Shown: positions 31,221-40,611 of the stretch, piece after piece
How positions within the stretch are numbered: the stretch's first letter is position 1
Layout: each line of letters starts with the position of its first letter
Origin: Collinsella sp. An307
Lineage (GTDB): Bacteria > Actinomycetota > Coriobacteriia > Coriobacteriales > Coriobacteriaceae
Assembly: GCF_002161805.1 (NCBI RefSeq)
Contig: NZ_NFIP01000007.1
Coordinates: 62,001 to 126,000, forward strand
Length of the DNA: 64,000 nt
Reading direction: 5' to 3'
Position numbers and translations under genes: made by a program
The notes under the pieces: model-generated
What the model was told of the DNA's origin: nothing
The model's database searches: none
What the model saw: only the letters and a program-made list of their open reading frames with translations

Positions 31221-32933
31221 TTAGGAACGCTTAGGGAGAACGAGGCTGCAAACGTGCTTGACGAGCTCATCGACGGCAACGTCGGTGCGCTCCCCTGTTG
31301 CGCGGTCCTTAAGCTCTACGGTGCCGTTCGCAAGCCCGCGCTTGCCCACCACGATTTGGTACGGGAAGCCCATGAGGTCATTGTCAGCAAACTTCACACC
31401 CGGGCGCTCGGCGCGGTCATCGAAGATGACCTCAACGCCTGCGCTAGAAAGCTCGCGTGCGAGGTTCTCGGCAGCGTCGAAGGCCTCGCCCTTCTTGTCC
31501 AGCGAGATGACGGAGACCTCGTACGGCGCGACGGAGACGGGCCAGATGATGCCCTGCTCGTCGTTGTGCTGCTCCACGATGGCGGCAAGTGTGCGGGAGA
31601 CGCCCACACCGTAGCAGCCCATGAGGAAGGGCTTCTCACGACCGTCTTCGTCGGTGAAGGTGGCACCCATGGCGGCGGAGTACTTGGTGCCGAGCTGGAA
31701 GACCTGGGACACCTCGATGCCGCGTGCGCCCTGAAGGGGCTTGCCGCAGTGCGGGCAGGGGTCGCCGGCGTGTACGGTGATGAGGTCCGCCCACTCGTCC
31801 ACGGTAAAATCGCGGTCCGGGCAGGCACCGGTGTAGTGGTAGTCGAGCTCGTTGGCGCCGCACGTCCAGCTCTTGGAGGCGCGCAGGTTCTCGTCCACCA
31901 CAAGACGGATGCCCTTGGGTAGGTTCACGGGGCCGATGAAGCCCTTGATGAGGCCGTGCTCGACAAGCTCCTCCTCGGTCATAAGGTGATAGGAGCCAAA
32001 GAGCTTCTCGGCCTTGCAGTCGTTGAGCTCGTGGTCGCCCGGAACAATGCAGACAACCGGCTCGCCCCCGCCGGTGATGAGCGCGAGCGATTTGCGCGTG
32101 CCGTTCTCGGGGAAGCCAAAGAACGCGGCAACGTCTTCGATCGAGCCAAGACCAGGGGTGTGCACCTTGGTTAGAGTGCCGTCGCCCGGGCCCTCGGTGA
32201 CCGCGACCGTGGTGGTGGCTGCCTCCTCGTCGGCGGCAAAGCCGCAGGAGTCGCAGTAGACAAGCGCCGCCTCGCCGGCGTCCGCGAGCGCCATGAACTC
32301 AACGGAGGTGTCGCCGCCGATCTGGCCGGAGTCGGCGACCACGGGGAGCGCCTTGATGCCGCAGCGCTCGCAGATGTTGGCATAGGCCTGCTTCATGGCG
32401 TCGTAGGTCTCCTGCAGGCTTTCTTGCGTGGCATTGAACGAGTAGCCGTCCTTCATGATGAACTCGCGGCCGCGCATGAGGCCAAAGCGCGGGCGCATCT
32501 CGTCGCGGAACTTGTCCTGAATCTGGTAGAGGTTGACAGGGAGCTGCTTGTAGCTCTTGAGCTCGTTGGTGATGAGGTCGGTCACCGTCTCCTCGTGCGT
32601 GGGGCCGAGGGCGAACTCGCGCCCGTGACGATCGGTCACGCGCATGAGCTCGGGTCCGTAGGCGCCCCAGCGGCCGCTCTCGCGCCAGAGCTCGGCATCC
32701 GTCAGGATAGGCATGAGCATCTCCTGGGCGCCGGCGGCGTCCATCTCATCGCGCACAATGGCTTCAATCTTCTTAAGCGAGCGCCACGCGAGCGGCAGGT
32801 AGCTGTAGAGGCCGGCGGCCTGCTTGCGGATCATGCCGGCGCGCAGCATAAGCTTGTGGCTCGCGAGCTCGGCCTCGGCCGGATCCTCCTTGAGCGTCGG
32901 GGCGTAGAGCCTGGACATGAGCATGTAAGACAT
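31221..32933 (-). CDS. proS: Prolyl-tRNA synthetase
   Basis: A 570-aa class II synthetase charging tRNA-Pro. The length and the insertion between motifs 2 and 3 (about 225-405, including CDSCGFAADEE and the editing-domain-like part) mark the bacterial long form. Motif 2 is seen in FRDEMRPRFGLMRGREF; motif 3 in GCYGVGVSRTLAAI. AAGGAG precedes the ATG at 32933 by seven bases, against an upstream in-frame start. It is the last gene of the pyrH-to-proS block. There is no room upstream for a T-box leader. Confidence 0.97.
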   Translation of the reverse strand: MSYMLMSRLYAPTLKEDPAEAELASHKLMLRAGMIRKQAAGLYSYLPLAWRSLKKIEAIVRDEMDAAGAQEMLMPILTDAELWRESGRWGAYGPELMRVTDRHGREFALGPTHEETVTDLITNELKSYKQLPVNLYQIQDKFRDEMRPRFGLMRGREFIMKDGYSFNATQESLQETYDAMKQAYANICERCGIKALPVVADSGQIGGDTSVEFMALADAGEAALVYCDSCGFAADEEAATTTVAVTEGPGDGTLTKVHTPGLGSIEDVAAFFGFPENGTRKSLALITGGGEPVVCIVPGDHELNDCKAEKLFGSYHLMTEEELVEHGLIKGFIGPVNLPKGIRLVVDENLRASKSWTCGANELDYHYTGACPDRDFTVDEWADLITVHAGDPCPHCGKPLQGARGIEVSQVFQLGTKYSAAMGATFTDEDGREKPFLMGCYGVGVSRTLAAIVEQHNDEQGIIWPVSVAPYEVSVISLDKKGEAFDAAENLARELSSAGVEVIFDDRAERPGVKFADNDLMGFPYQIVVGKRGLANGTVELKDRATGERTDVAVDELVKHVCSLVLPKRS

Positions 32934-32978
32934 CGCAACTCCTTGCATCTATTATTCATGCGCCCGTACGTGCAGGCG

Positions 32979-34043
32979 CTACAGCGTCTCGATCTCGCGC
33001 ATGAGCTCATCGATAATAGCATCCTCGCTCACTTTGCGCAGCACCTCGCCGTGGCGGAATATGAGCCCGCAGCCACGTCCGCAGGCAACGCCCACGTCCG
33101 CCCCGGCAGCCTCGCCGGGTCCGTTCACCACGCAGCCCATGACCGCGACGGAGATGGGTTTGGTCACGCCCTTGAGCCTGCGCTCGACCTCTTCAGCGAT
33201 AGGAATAAGGTCCACCTGCGTGCGTCCGCAGGTGGGGCAGCTTACGAGCTCGGGTCCACGGCGGCGAATGCCGAGGCACTCGAGGATGCCCCAGGCAACG
33301 GGCGGCTCCTCGACGGGGTCCGCCGTGAGGGATACACGCAGCGTGTCGCCGATGCCGTCGGCAAGAAGCGCGCCTAACCCGACGGCGCTTTTGATGGTGC
33401 CCTGCTTCACCGTTCCCGCCTCGGTGACGCCTAGGTGAAGCGGCACCTGCGGAAGCTCGCGCGAGAGGGCGCGGTAGGTGGCGATGGTTGCGGGCACGTC
33501 ATGGGCCTTGGCGGAAAGGACGATGTTTTCAAACCCGCGCCCCTCGAAATGCTCGACGAAGCGCAGAGAGGACGCAACGAGCTTCTCGGGAAGGGAAAGA
33601 TTCTCGTTTTGCGCGATATCGTCCTCAAGCGACCCGGCGTTCACGCCGATGCGGATGGCGATACCGGCTTCTCCCGCGGCGTCGATTACCGCGTCCACCT
33701 TCTCCCAAGAGCCGATGTTGCCTGGGTTGATGCGGAGCTTTGCCGCACCCGCCTCGATGGCGCCGAGCGCAAGGCGATGGTCGAAGTGGATGTCCGCCAC
33801 GATGGGTACGGGCGACTCGGCACAGATGGTGCGGAAGCTCTTGAGAGCCGCGCGCGAGGGCACCGAGACGCGCACGATGTCGCAACCCGCGTCCGCGAGG
33901 GCGCGCACCTGGCCAAGCGTTGCTGCAGCATCGACGGTATCGGTCGAGGTCATGGACTGCACGACGACGGGCGCTCCCCCGCCGATGGTCACCTCGCCCA
34001 GGTGGACGGGACGGGTCTTGATGCGCGCGGCGTTCTCAAACAT
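32979..34043 (-). CDS. ispG: 4-hydroxy-3-methylbut-2-en-1-yl diphosphate synthase
   Basis: A 354-aa Fe-S enzyme converting methylerythritol cyclodiphosphate to HMBPP, the step before IspH. It has a TIM barrel (VQSMTSTDTVDAAATL onward) and a C-terminal [4Fe-4S] domain with CPTCGRTQVDL and GCVVNGPGE. It is the short bacterial type. It lies 12 bases after the RseP-like gene and 45 bases before proS, in a block that also holds dxr and uppS. Confidence 0.97.
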   Translation of the reverse strand: MFENAARIKTRPVHLGEVTIGGGAPVVVQSMTSTDTVDAAATLGQVRALADAGCDIVRVSVPSRAALKSFRTICAESPVPIVADIHFDHRLALGAIEAGAAKLRINPGNIGSWEKVDAVIDAAGEAGIAIRIGVNAGSLEDDIAQNENLSLPEKLVASSLRFVEHFEGRGFENIVLSAKAHDVPATIATYRALSRELPQVPLHLGVTEAGTVKQGTIKSAVGLGALLADGIGDTLRVSLTADPVEEPPVAWGILECLGIRRRGPELVSCPTCGRTQVDLIPIAEEVERRLKGVTKPISVAVMGCVVNGPGEAAGADVGVACGRGCGLIFRHGEVLRKVSEDAIIDELMREIETL

Positions 34044-34055
34044 GCGTGACCCCCT

Positions 34056-35423
34056 CTACAGGATGAAGCGGATGATGTCTGCGCGGAGCAGGTAGATAAA
34101 GAGGGCACCGAACAGGGCGATGCCGATGTAGGAAAGCGCGTTCTGCACCTTTACCGAAAGCGGGCGGCGGATGACGGCCTGCACGATCTCGATCACAAGC
34201 TTGCCGCCGTCGAGGGGCGGTATGGGCAGGAGGTTCATGAAACCGAGCGAGAACGAGATAAGGGCGGCCACGCTGAGGAAGGTGGAGGCTCCGCTTTCCG
34301 CCGCGGCGGCAGCCATGACGGAGATGCCGACCACCGAGGTGGAGCTGTCGAGGACCTCAAGCGTGCGCTGGGGGTTCACGAGCTGCATGATGGAATCGGC
34401 GGTAAGCGCAAGGTAGGACCAGGTCACGCTCGCAGCTTGAGCGGGGTTGAGGTGGACCGACTCCTGCGGCGCAGTGATGCCGATGGCGTCGGCGCCCTCG
34501 GCATCCACGGTCACCGTGAGCTCTTTGCCTTCACGCGAGAGGACCATGTCGAAGGGCTCGGACAGGTCGAGCGCGCCGATGGCGTTTGCAATGTCGGAGA
34601 AGCTGTCCGTGTCGGTCCCCGCAACCGAGAGGACGGTGTCCCCGGCCTCGATGCCCGCTGTTGCTGCCGGCGAGGCTGCCTCGACGGTTCCTATGGTGTT
34701 CACATCTACCGTCGCGGTAACGCCCACGAACATGTAGATGGCCATAAGGAGGAGAAAGCCGGAGACGAGGTTCACCGCAACACCTGCGACAAGGATGAAC
34801 GCACGAGCGAAGAAGCCCTTGCCGGCATAGGTGTGGGAACGCTCCCGCTCAAAGAAGGCGTCCTCCCCCATCGGCGGCTCCCATGCCTCACCGGAGCCGG
34901 TCGCCTCATCACGCTTGAACTGCGCACCATCAAGAAGCGTGGCTCCCGCCTTGTCGCGCGGGACGGCCGCATAGGTCGAGGGATAGTAGACACCGGGCTT
35001 CTCGCCGGCCGCCTCATCATACCTGCCCTCGATAGAGCCCCAGTCGAGGAGCTGCACGCAGGCAGCGAGCGCGTCTTCCTCTGAAATTGAAAGCGCCTCG
35101 GCGAGCTCTGCGACCGTTGCCGTACCGCGCCGGTGCACCTCGGAAAGAACGAGCTTGGCGATTGCGCTGTCGCCTTCGGGCTCCATGCCGCAGACCATGG
35201 CGTAGCCGCCGAGCAGAAGCGGCGTTACGCCAAACTTCGTACCGATGCGGCGTGAGACGTGATGAAGATTGAACCGGCAGGGCAGGCCGAGGAAGAACTC
35301 GGTGACGCGCACACCGACGGCGCGCGATGCTAAGAAGTGACCGCCCTCGTGCACAAACACGAGCGCGGACAACATGAGGAGACCCCAGAACAGGGGTCGG
35401 ATGATGCCAAGGAGCGTCTCCAT
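34056..35423 (-). CDS. rseP: RseP-like M50 intramembrane protease with inserted winged-helix-like segment
   Basis: A 455-aa inner-membrane metalloprotease. The zinc motif HEGGH is at 25-29 in the first membrane segment, GGYAMVCG at 72-79, a membrane segment near 207-235, a PDZ domain at about 240-315 and LLPIPPLDGGKLV near the end. Residues 84-196 are an insertion not found in ordinary RseP. Its part 86-136 (LVLSEVHRRGTATVAELAEALSI-type) looks like a winged helix. The AGP-type motif is AGVAVN. It probably cleaves anti-sigma factors or signal peptides; no target is visible here. Confidence 0.88.
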   Translation of the reverse strand: METLLGIIRPLFWGLLMLSALVFVHEGGHFLASRAVGVRVTEFFLGLPCRFNLHHVSRRIGTKFGVTPLLLGGYAMVCGMEPEGDSAIAKLVLSEVHRRGTATVAELAEALSISEEDALAACVQLLDWGSIEGRYDEAAGEKPGVYYPSTYAAVPRDKAGATLLDGAQFKRDEATGSGEAWEPPMGEDAFFERERSHTYAGKGFFARAFILVAGVAVNLVSGFLLLMAIYMFVGVTATVDVNTIGTVEAASPAATAGIEAGDTVLSVAGTDTDSFSDIANAIGALDLSEPFDMVLSREGKELTVTVDAEGADAIGITAPQESVHLNPAQAASVTWSYLALTADSIMQLVNPQRTLEVLDSSTSVVGISVMAAAAAESGASTFLSVAALISFSLGFMNLLPIPPLDGGKLVIEIVQAVIRRPLSVKVQNALSYIGIALFGALFIYLLRADIIRFIL

Positions 35424-35450
35424 GGGTGGCAAGCCTTTCGGTACGGGGAC

Positions 35451-36620
35451 CTAGCGGGCGCGGGCGGCGAGGTAGGTGCGCGCCTCGGAACGTGCCCAGA
35501 GGTCGATCTGCTCGAGCTGTTCGAGCGATTCTACCCGCATTGCGTCATGCTGCTCGAGGCAATGGGCAACGCAGCCGTCGATATCGGTGAATGTACACGA
35601 TTCTGCAAGGAAGGCAGCCACGGCGACCTCGTTAGCGGCGTTGAGCACGCACGGTGCGGTACCACCCGTGCGCGCGGCCTCCTCGGCAAGCGCGAGGCAC
35701 GGGAAAGCCTCGGTATCAGGCGCGCCAAAGGTGAGCTGGGCGATATCACGGAAGTCGATGCGCTCCGCCGGCGTCTCCCAGCGCTCGGGGTACGAAAGGG
35801 CGTACTGGATGGGCAGGCGCATGTCTGAGGCGCCAAGGTGGGCAATCACCGCTCCGTCGCAGTATTCAACCATGGAGTGGATGCGGCTCTCACGCTGGAT
35901 GAGGACAGGAATGCGCTCTACAGGGAGGTTGAAGAGCTGCATGGCCTCGATGCGCTCGAAGCCCTTGTTCATGAGCGTTGCCGAGTCGATTGTGATCTTG
36001 GCGCCCATGTTCCATGTGGGGTGCGCGAGCGCGTCTGCGCGGGTCACATTGGCAAGCTCGGCTCGCGTACGACCGAAGAAAGGACCGCCCGAGCAGGTGA
36101 GCCAGATGCGGTAGACCTCCTCGGCACGTTCACCGAGGAGGCACTGGAAGATGGCGCTGTGTTCTGAGTCGACGGGCAGCAGCTGCCCGGCGGACGCCAT
36201 GGGCATAAGGAGGTCGCCGCCTACGACGAGTGACTCCTTGTTGGCAAGTGCGAGGCGCTTCTCCCCTTTTAAAACGTGATAGCTCGCCTCGAGGCCAACG
36301 GCACCCACAACGGCGACAAGGACCGTGTCCGCCTCGGGCGTGTCGGCAAGCTCGGCAAGTGCGGAGACACCGGTGAGAAGCGTGGTCCCTTCGGGAAGCT
36401 CCGAGAGACAAGGGTCCTTCGCATGGGCGTCGTCGGTAACAGCGACCAGGGGCACATTGAACTCACGTGCAGCGGCGACAAGCTCAGCAGTACGGCTGTG
36501 CGCGGAGAGCGCTACGACTTCGATACGGTCGGGGTGCTGGCGGCAGACGTCGAGTGCCTGCTGGCCGATGGAGCCCGTGCAGCCAAGGATGACGAGGCGG
36601 ATGCGCCCGGCGTCGGTCAT
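35451..36620 (-). CDS. dxr: 1-deoxy-D-xylulose 5-phosphate reductoisomerase
   Basis: A 389-aa NADPH enzyme making 2-C-methyl-D-erythritol 4-phosphate, the committed step of non-mevalonate isoprenoid synthesis. Motifs are LGCTGSIGQQALDVC, ALANKESLVVGG, DSEHSAIFQCL, the substrate loop LTCSGGPFF and ITIDSATLMNKGFE. The ATG at 36620 overlaps the cdsA stop (ATGA); a longer in-frame extension would run into cdsA and is rejected. The pathway continues with ispG in the same block. Confidence 0.97.
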   Translation of the reverse strand: MTDAGRIRLVILGCTGSIGQQALDVCRQHPDRIEVVALSAHSRTAELVAAAREFNVPLVAVTDDAHAKDPCLSELPEGTTLLTGVSALAELADTPEADTVLVAVVGAVGLEASYHVLKGEKRLALANKESLVVGGDLLMPMASAGQLLPVDSEHSAIFQCLLGERAEEVYRIWLTCSGGPFFGRTRAELANVTRADALAHPTWNMGAKITIDSATLMNKGFERIEAMQLFNLPVERIPVLIQRESRIHSMVEYCDGAVIAHLGASDMRLPIQYALSYPERWETPAERIDFRDIAQLTFGAPDTEAFPCLALAEEAARTGGTAPCVLNAANEVAVAAFLAESCTFTDIDGCVAHCLEQHDAMRVESLEQLEQIDLWARSEARTYLAARAR

Positions 36621-37525
36621 AGGATGCCTCCAAAATAGAGCATGAGCATGGCTGCGATGCAGCCGAAGATAAGCGAATCGCACCGGTCGAGCATGCCGCC
36701 ATGACCGGGGATGAGGTTTCCTGAGTCCTTAACGCCCACGCCGCGCTTGATGCGCGACTCGATAAGGTCGCCAAAGACGCCGAGGATGGCTACGACAACA
36801 CCGGTTAGCAGCGCGTAGCCAAGCGAGAGTGTGAAGAGGTGAGTGGCCCAGACAATGAGCCAGATGATGACCGACCCCGCGATGCCTCCGGCGAAACCTT
36901 CCCATGACTTTTTGGGCGAGATCTTGGGCGCCATCTTATGGCGGCCGAATTGGCGACCAACGAGGTAGGCGAAGGAATCGGAGACCCAAAGAGACGCGCA
37001 GGAGCCGATGGCGATAAGCGCCCCCGCAAATCCGGGAGCGGCGTCACGCAGCAGCACAATAGACGAGAGCATGAAGCCCGTGTAGAGCGGGCCCATGAGC
37101 GTCACCGCCACATCGGCGATGCGCGTGCGGGGCGTGTAAACGTACCAAAGGCCGCAGGAGAGCACAAAGATGAAGATGAGAGCCGTCATCGCGATGCTCT
37201 CCCCCAGCGCTGCGATCGGGAAGAGCGCGCTGCAGGCAACGCCGAGGGCGAGGTTGGGCACCTTGCCGTCGCGTCTTGTCATGAGGAAGAACTCGTAGGC
37301 GCAAAGCCCGCTGATGAGTGCGACAAAGACGGCGGCGGGAACGGGGCCCGCGAGAAGGCAGCCGATAAAGAGCGCCGCGTACACGACACCAGAGATGATG
37401 CGCGTGAGAAGGGCGCTCGAGCTGTCCTTGGGAGCCTCGGTTACCTTGACGCGACTGCGCGCCTCGTTAAGGACGCTCGATACATTGGTGCGCTTATGCT
37501 CTTGTGTCTGGGAATCGTGATTCAT
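36617..37525 (-). CDS. cdsA: Phosphatidate cytidylyltransferase (CDP-DAG synthase)
   Basis: A 302-aa integral membrane enzyme converting phosphatidic acid and CTP to CDP-diacylglycerol, the substrate of PgsA at 9 kb. The C-terminal signature is split over KKSWEGFAGG and IKRGVGVKDSGNLIPGHGG-like IPGHGGMLDRCDSL, with about eight membrane segments. A hydrophilic N-terminal extension of about 40 residues precedes the first span. It lies six bases after uppS. Confidence 0.95.
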   Translation of the reverse strand: MNHDSQTQEHKRTNVSSVLNEARSRVKVTEAPKDSSSALLTRIISGVVYAALFIGCLLAGPVPAAVFVALISGLCAYEFFLMTRRDGKVPNLALGVACSALFPIAALGESIAMTALIFIFVLSCGLWYVYTPRTRIADVAVTLMGPLYTGFMLSSIVLLRDAAPGFAGALIAIGSCASLWVSDSFAYLVGRQFGRHKMAPKISPKKSWEGFAGGIAGSVIIWLIVWATHLFTLSLGYALLTGVVVAILGVFGDLIESRIKRGVGVKDSGNLIPGHGGMLDRCDSLIFGCIAAMLMLYFGGIL

Positions 37526-37531
37526 CGTGTG

Positions 37532-38323
37532 CTACGCGTCCTTCTTCTGGGAGAGACCTCCAAAACGACGGTCGCGCCCTTGGAAGGCAAGGATAGCGCG
37601 AAGGAGCTCCCAGCGGTTGAAATCGGGCCAATAGGTCGGCGTGATGTAGAACTCGGCATAGGCCACCTGCCAAAGCAGGTAGTTAGAAAGGCGCATCTCG
37701 CCGGAGGTCCTCACCACGAGCTCGGGGTCAGGAAGACCGGCGGTGTAGAGGCTATCTGCCACAACCTCCTCATCGATGTCCTCGACAGCAAGCTCGCCTG
37801 CGGCAACGCGAGAGGCTATGAGCTTGGCAGCGCGTACGATCTCTGCGCGCGCGCCGTAGTTGACCGCAAGAGCGAGCACCATACCCGTGTGGTTGCGGGT
37901 CTCAGCAAGGCCGCGCTCAAACACCTCGCGCGTCTCAAGCGGAAGAGCGGAGATGTCGCCCAAGAAGACGACCTTTACGTTCTCGCGCTTGAGCAGGGGT
38001 AGCTCCTGAATGAACGTCTGCGCGAAGAGGTGCATGAGGAGGTTCACCTCGGCCTCTGGCCTCTTCCAGTTCTCCGTGGAGAAGGCATAGGCAGAGAGCA
38101 CCTCGACGTCGAGACGGACGCAGGCCGTGATGATCTCGCGCAGGGAGACAATGCCCGCGCGGTGCCCCTCGCCGCGGTTGAGGCCGCGGGCGGTTGCCCA
38201 GCGGCCGTTGCCGTCCATGATGCAGGAGATGTGCCGGGGAATCCTCGTGCGGTCGAGCGCGTCGAGGTCGATATCCTCGGGCGGATTGGCGAAAAACGTC
38301 TCGAAGGTAGAATCGTCGTCCAT
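37532..38323 (-). CDS. uppS: Isoprenyl transferase (undecaprenyl diphosphate synthase type)
   Basis: A 263-aa cis-prenyltransferase that builds the C55 lipid carrier for cell wall synthesis from IPP. It has MDGNGRWATARGLNRGEGHRAG-type motif (the catalytic Asp and the diphosphate-binding Arg), YAFSTENWKRP and LVVRTSGEMRLSNYLLWQ. Product chain length cannot be read from sequence. It fits with dxr and ispG in the same operon, which supply its substrate. Confidence 0.95.
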   Translation of the reverse strand: MDDDSTFETFFANPPEDIDLDALDRTRIPRHISCIMDGNGRWATARGLNRGEGHRAGIVSLREIITACVRLDVEVLSAYAFSTENWKRPEAEVNLLMHLFAQTFIQELPLLKRENVKVVFLGDISALPLETREVFERGLAETRNHTGMVLALAVNYGARAEIVRAAKLIASRVAAGELAVEDIDEEVVADSLYTAGLPDPELVVRTSGEMRLSNYLLWQVAYAEFYITPTYWPDFNRWELLRAILAFQGRDRRFGGLSQKKDA

Positions 38324-38326
38324 GAC

Positions 38327-38860
38327 CTAGATCTCCATGACCTCGGCCTCTTTGGCCTTCAGCATCTCGTCGATCTTCTTGATGTAGTCATCGGTGTGCT
38401 TCTGGACCTTGGCCTGTTCGCGGCGGACCTCATCCTCAGAGAGCTCCTCGTCGCGCTCGAGCTTGTTGTTGAAATCGCGACGGATGTTGCGGATGGAGAC
38501 GCGAGCCTGCTCGGCGATCTCGCGGCACTCCTTGACGAGCTCGCGGCGGCGCTCCTCGGTGGGCGCCGGGAAGGGCAGGCGCACGACGGTGCCGTCGGAG
38601 CTCGGGGTGATGCCGAGGTCGGAGGCGTTGATGGCGTGTACGATGGCGTTCAGGACCGATTTATCCCACGGCTCGATCATGAGCATATGGGCCTCGGGAA
38701 CCTTGACCGCGGCGACCTGCGTGATGGGTGTGGGAACGCCGTAGTAGTCGACGGTGATGTCACCCAGGATGTTGGGGTTGGCGCGACCGGTGCGCACCTT
38801 GGAGAAGTTGTGCTTGAGGCTCTCGATGGACTTGTCCATATGAGCAGTGATGTCGGCCAT
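38327..38860 (-). CDS. frr: Ribosome recycling factor
   Basis: A 177-aa protein that, with EF-G, splits post-termination ribosomes. The three-helix bundle with YYGVPTPITQVAAVKVPE and RREQAKVQKHTDDYIKKID is canonical. It is slightly shorter than the usual 185 residues because of the N-terminus. It lies three bases after pyrH and three before uppS, so these genes are tightly co-transcribed. Confidence 0.97.
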   Translation of the reverse strand: MADITAHMDKSIESLKHNFSKVRTGRANPNILGDITVDYYGVPTPITQVAAVKVPEAHMLMIEPWDKSVLNAIVHAINASDLGITPSSDGTVVRLPFPAPTEERRRELVKECREIAEQARVSIRNIRRDFNNKLERDEELSEDEVRREQAKVQKHTDDYIKKIDEMLKAKEAEVMEI

Positions 38861-38863
38861 GAT

Positions 38864-39586
38864 TTAGTCCTCCCGAACGACGACGGTTCCAATGGGCTCG
38901 CCCATAAGGGCGCGCTTGATATTGTTCTCGCCCTCGATGTTGAGGACGATGATGGGCATGCGGTTGTCCTGGCAAAGGGCCGTGGCGGTGGAGTCCATGA
39001 CCTGAAGCCCGCGGACGAGCACCTCGTGGTAGGTGATGGTGTCGAAGCGGACGGCGTCATCGAACTTGGCGGGATCCTTGTCGTAGATACCGTTGACCTT
39101 GGTGGCCTTGATGAGGCAGTCTGCGTCGATCTCGCAGGCGCGCAGCGCCGCGGCGGTGTCGGTGGTGAAGTAGGGGTTACCCGAGCCGGCAGCGAAGATA
39201 ACGATGTCGCCCTTCTCCAGATGACGCATGGCGCGACGGCGGATGTAGGGTTCGCACACCTCGTTCATCTGGATGGCGCTCATGACGCGACAGGGCGTGT
39301 CGGTGCGCTCGATGGCATCCTGCAGGGCGAGGGCGTTCATGATGGTGGCCAGCATGCCGATGTAGTCGGCCTGAGCGCGGTCCATGCCGCCGGCGGCACC
39401 GGCGATGCCACGGAAGATGTTGCCACCGCCCACAACGACGCCAATCTGGATGCCCTCCTCATGAAGGGCCTTGATGTCGCGAGCGAGGCGATCGGTGATG
39501 GCGGGGTCGATGCCATAGTCGCCCTCCCCCATCAGCGCCTCACCGGACAGCTTTAAAAGAACGCGCTTGTACTGGTAGTCAGCCAC
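38864..39586 (-). CDS. pyrH: UMP kinase
   Basis: A 240-aa hexameric amino-acid-kinase-fold enzyme making UDP. It shows [11 protein letters not shown] (about 9-19), [28 protein letters not shown] [10 protein letters not shown] and [10 protein letters not shown]. The start is GTG with AAGGAGG upstream. A terminator separates it from tsf, and a TGC-extended -10 (TAGAAT) lies between, so it probably starts its own transcript through to proS. Confidence 0.97.
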   Translation of the reverse strand: MADYQYKRVLLKLSGEALMGEGDYGIDPAITDRLARDIKALHEEGIQIGVVVGGGNIFRGIAGAAGGMDRAQADYIGMLATIMNALALQDAIERTDTPCRVMSAIQMNEVCEPYIRRRAMRHLEKGDIVIFAAGSGNPYFTTDTAAALRACEIDADCLIKATKVNGIYDKDPAKFDDAVRFDTITYHEVLVRGLQVMDSTATALCQDNRMPIIVLNIEGENNIKRALMGEPIGTVVVRED

Positions 39587-39620
39587 GGAATGCCTCCTTA
39601 GGACAGCCTGAACTCAGACC

Positions 39621-39629
39621 ATTCTAGCA
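39621..39629 (-). promoter_or_regulatory. Candidate extended -10 promoter of pyrH
   Basis: Minus-strand TGC-TAGAAT, about 35 bases before the pyrH start and just after the tsf terminator. No good -35 is seen. Confidence 0.4.
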
Positions 39630-39641
39630 AAGATGGTCCAT

Positions 39642-39672
39642 AAAAAAGGGAAGGACCCGAGGGCCCTTCCCT
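39642..39672 (-). terminator. Terminator after tsf
   Basis: A 12-bp stem with one mismatch (minus AGGGAAGGGCCC/GGGTCCTTCCCT), a two-base gap and six T. It separates rpsB-tsf from pyrH onward. Confidence 0.88.
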
Positions 39673-39697
39673 GTACGGTACGCTATCGAGCGCGGAG

Positions 39698-40570
39698 TTA
39701 CTCCTCGCCGCGGGCGAGACGATCGAAGGCGACGATCTTGATGGTGTCGCCGAGCTCCTTGCTGACCTTGGCCGCATAAGCGGAGATGGTCATGCTGGAA
39801 TCCTTGATGAACTCCTGCTCGTTCAGAACGACGCCCTTGTAGTACTTCTCGAGGCGGCCGATGGCCATCTTCTCCTGAATGGCCTCGGGCTTGCCGGACT
39901 CGGCAGCCTGAGCCTTGTAGATGGAGACCTCGTGATCGATGACGTCCTGCGGAACGTCCTCACGGACAGCGCAGATAGGAGCGGTCGCAGCGACCTGCAT
40001 GGCGACATCATGAGCGAAGGTCTTGAAGGCGTCGGCAGAAGCGGTCTCGGCCTTCTCGAAGGAGAACTCGACGAGAACGCCGATCTTGCCGCCCATGTGG
40101 ACGTAGCTGGAGACGGCGCCGGAAGCAGGCTTGCGTACGGCGAAGCGGGTGATCTTCATGTTCTCGCCCATGGTGTGGATGAGCTCGGTGAGCTCGGCCT
40201 GGACGGTCTCGGCTGCCATGGGGGCAGCGAGAAGAGCGTCGACGTCGGCCGGCTCGGTGGCGCAGGCAACCTCGGCGACGGAAGCGGCAAAGCCGGTGAA
40301 CTTGGGGTTGGAGCCCACGAAGTCGGTCTCGCAGGCAACCTCGCAGAGCGCGCCCTCGCGGCCGTCAGCGGAGACGTAGGCACCCACGGCGCCCTCGTTG
40401 GTCTCACGGCCGGCCTTCTTGGCGGCGGCGGCAAGGCCGTTCTTACGAAGGATGTCCACGGCGGCGTTCATGTCACCGTCAGCCTCGACGAGAGCCTTCT
40501 TGCACTCCATCATCGGGGAGTCGGTCATCTCGCGGAGTTCCTTGACCATAGCGGCGGTAATCTGAGCCAT
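39698..40570 (-). CDS. tsf: Elongation factor Ts
   Basis: A 290-aa guanine-exchange factor for EF-Tu. The N-terminal UBA-like domain has ELREMTDSPMMECKKALVEA (normally ELRERTGAGMMDCKKAL). CEVACETDFV and NEQEFIKDSSMTISAYAAKV mark the core and C-terminal domains. It lies downstream of rpsB, the usual order, and ends at a terminator. Confidence 0.97.
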   Translation of the reverse strand: MAQITAAMVKELREMTDSPMMECKKALVEADGDMNAAVDILRKNGLAAAAKKAGRETNEGAVGAYVSADGREGALCEVACETDFVGSNPKFTGFAASVAEVACATEPADVDALLAAPMAAETVQAELTELIHTMGENMKITRFAVRKPASGAVSSYVHMGGKIGVLVEFSFEKAETASADAFKTFAHDVAMQVAATAPICAVREDVPQDVIDHEVSIYKAQAAESGKPEAIQEKMAIGRLEKYYKGVVLNEQEFIKDSSMTISAYAAKVSKELGDTIKIVAFDRLARGEE

Positions 40571-40611
40571 GTTCGGTTCCTTTCTTAGCGGAAGCGTTTC
40601 CGTATTGACGG

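Noticed and set aside
38030..39556. A 508-codon open frame on the plus strand opposite uppS, frr and pyrH
   Set aside because: Antisense shadow of three conserved genes with no family similarity; long frames without stops are common opposite G+C-rich genes.
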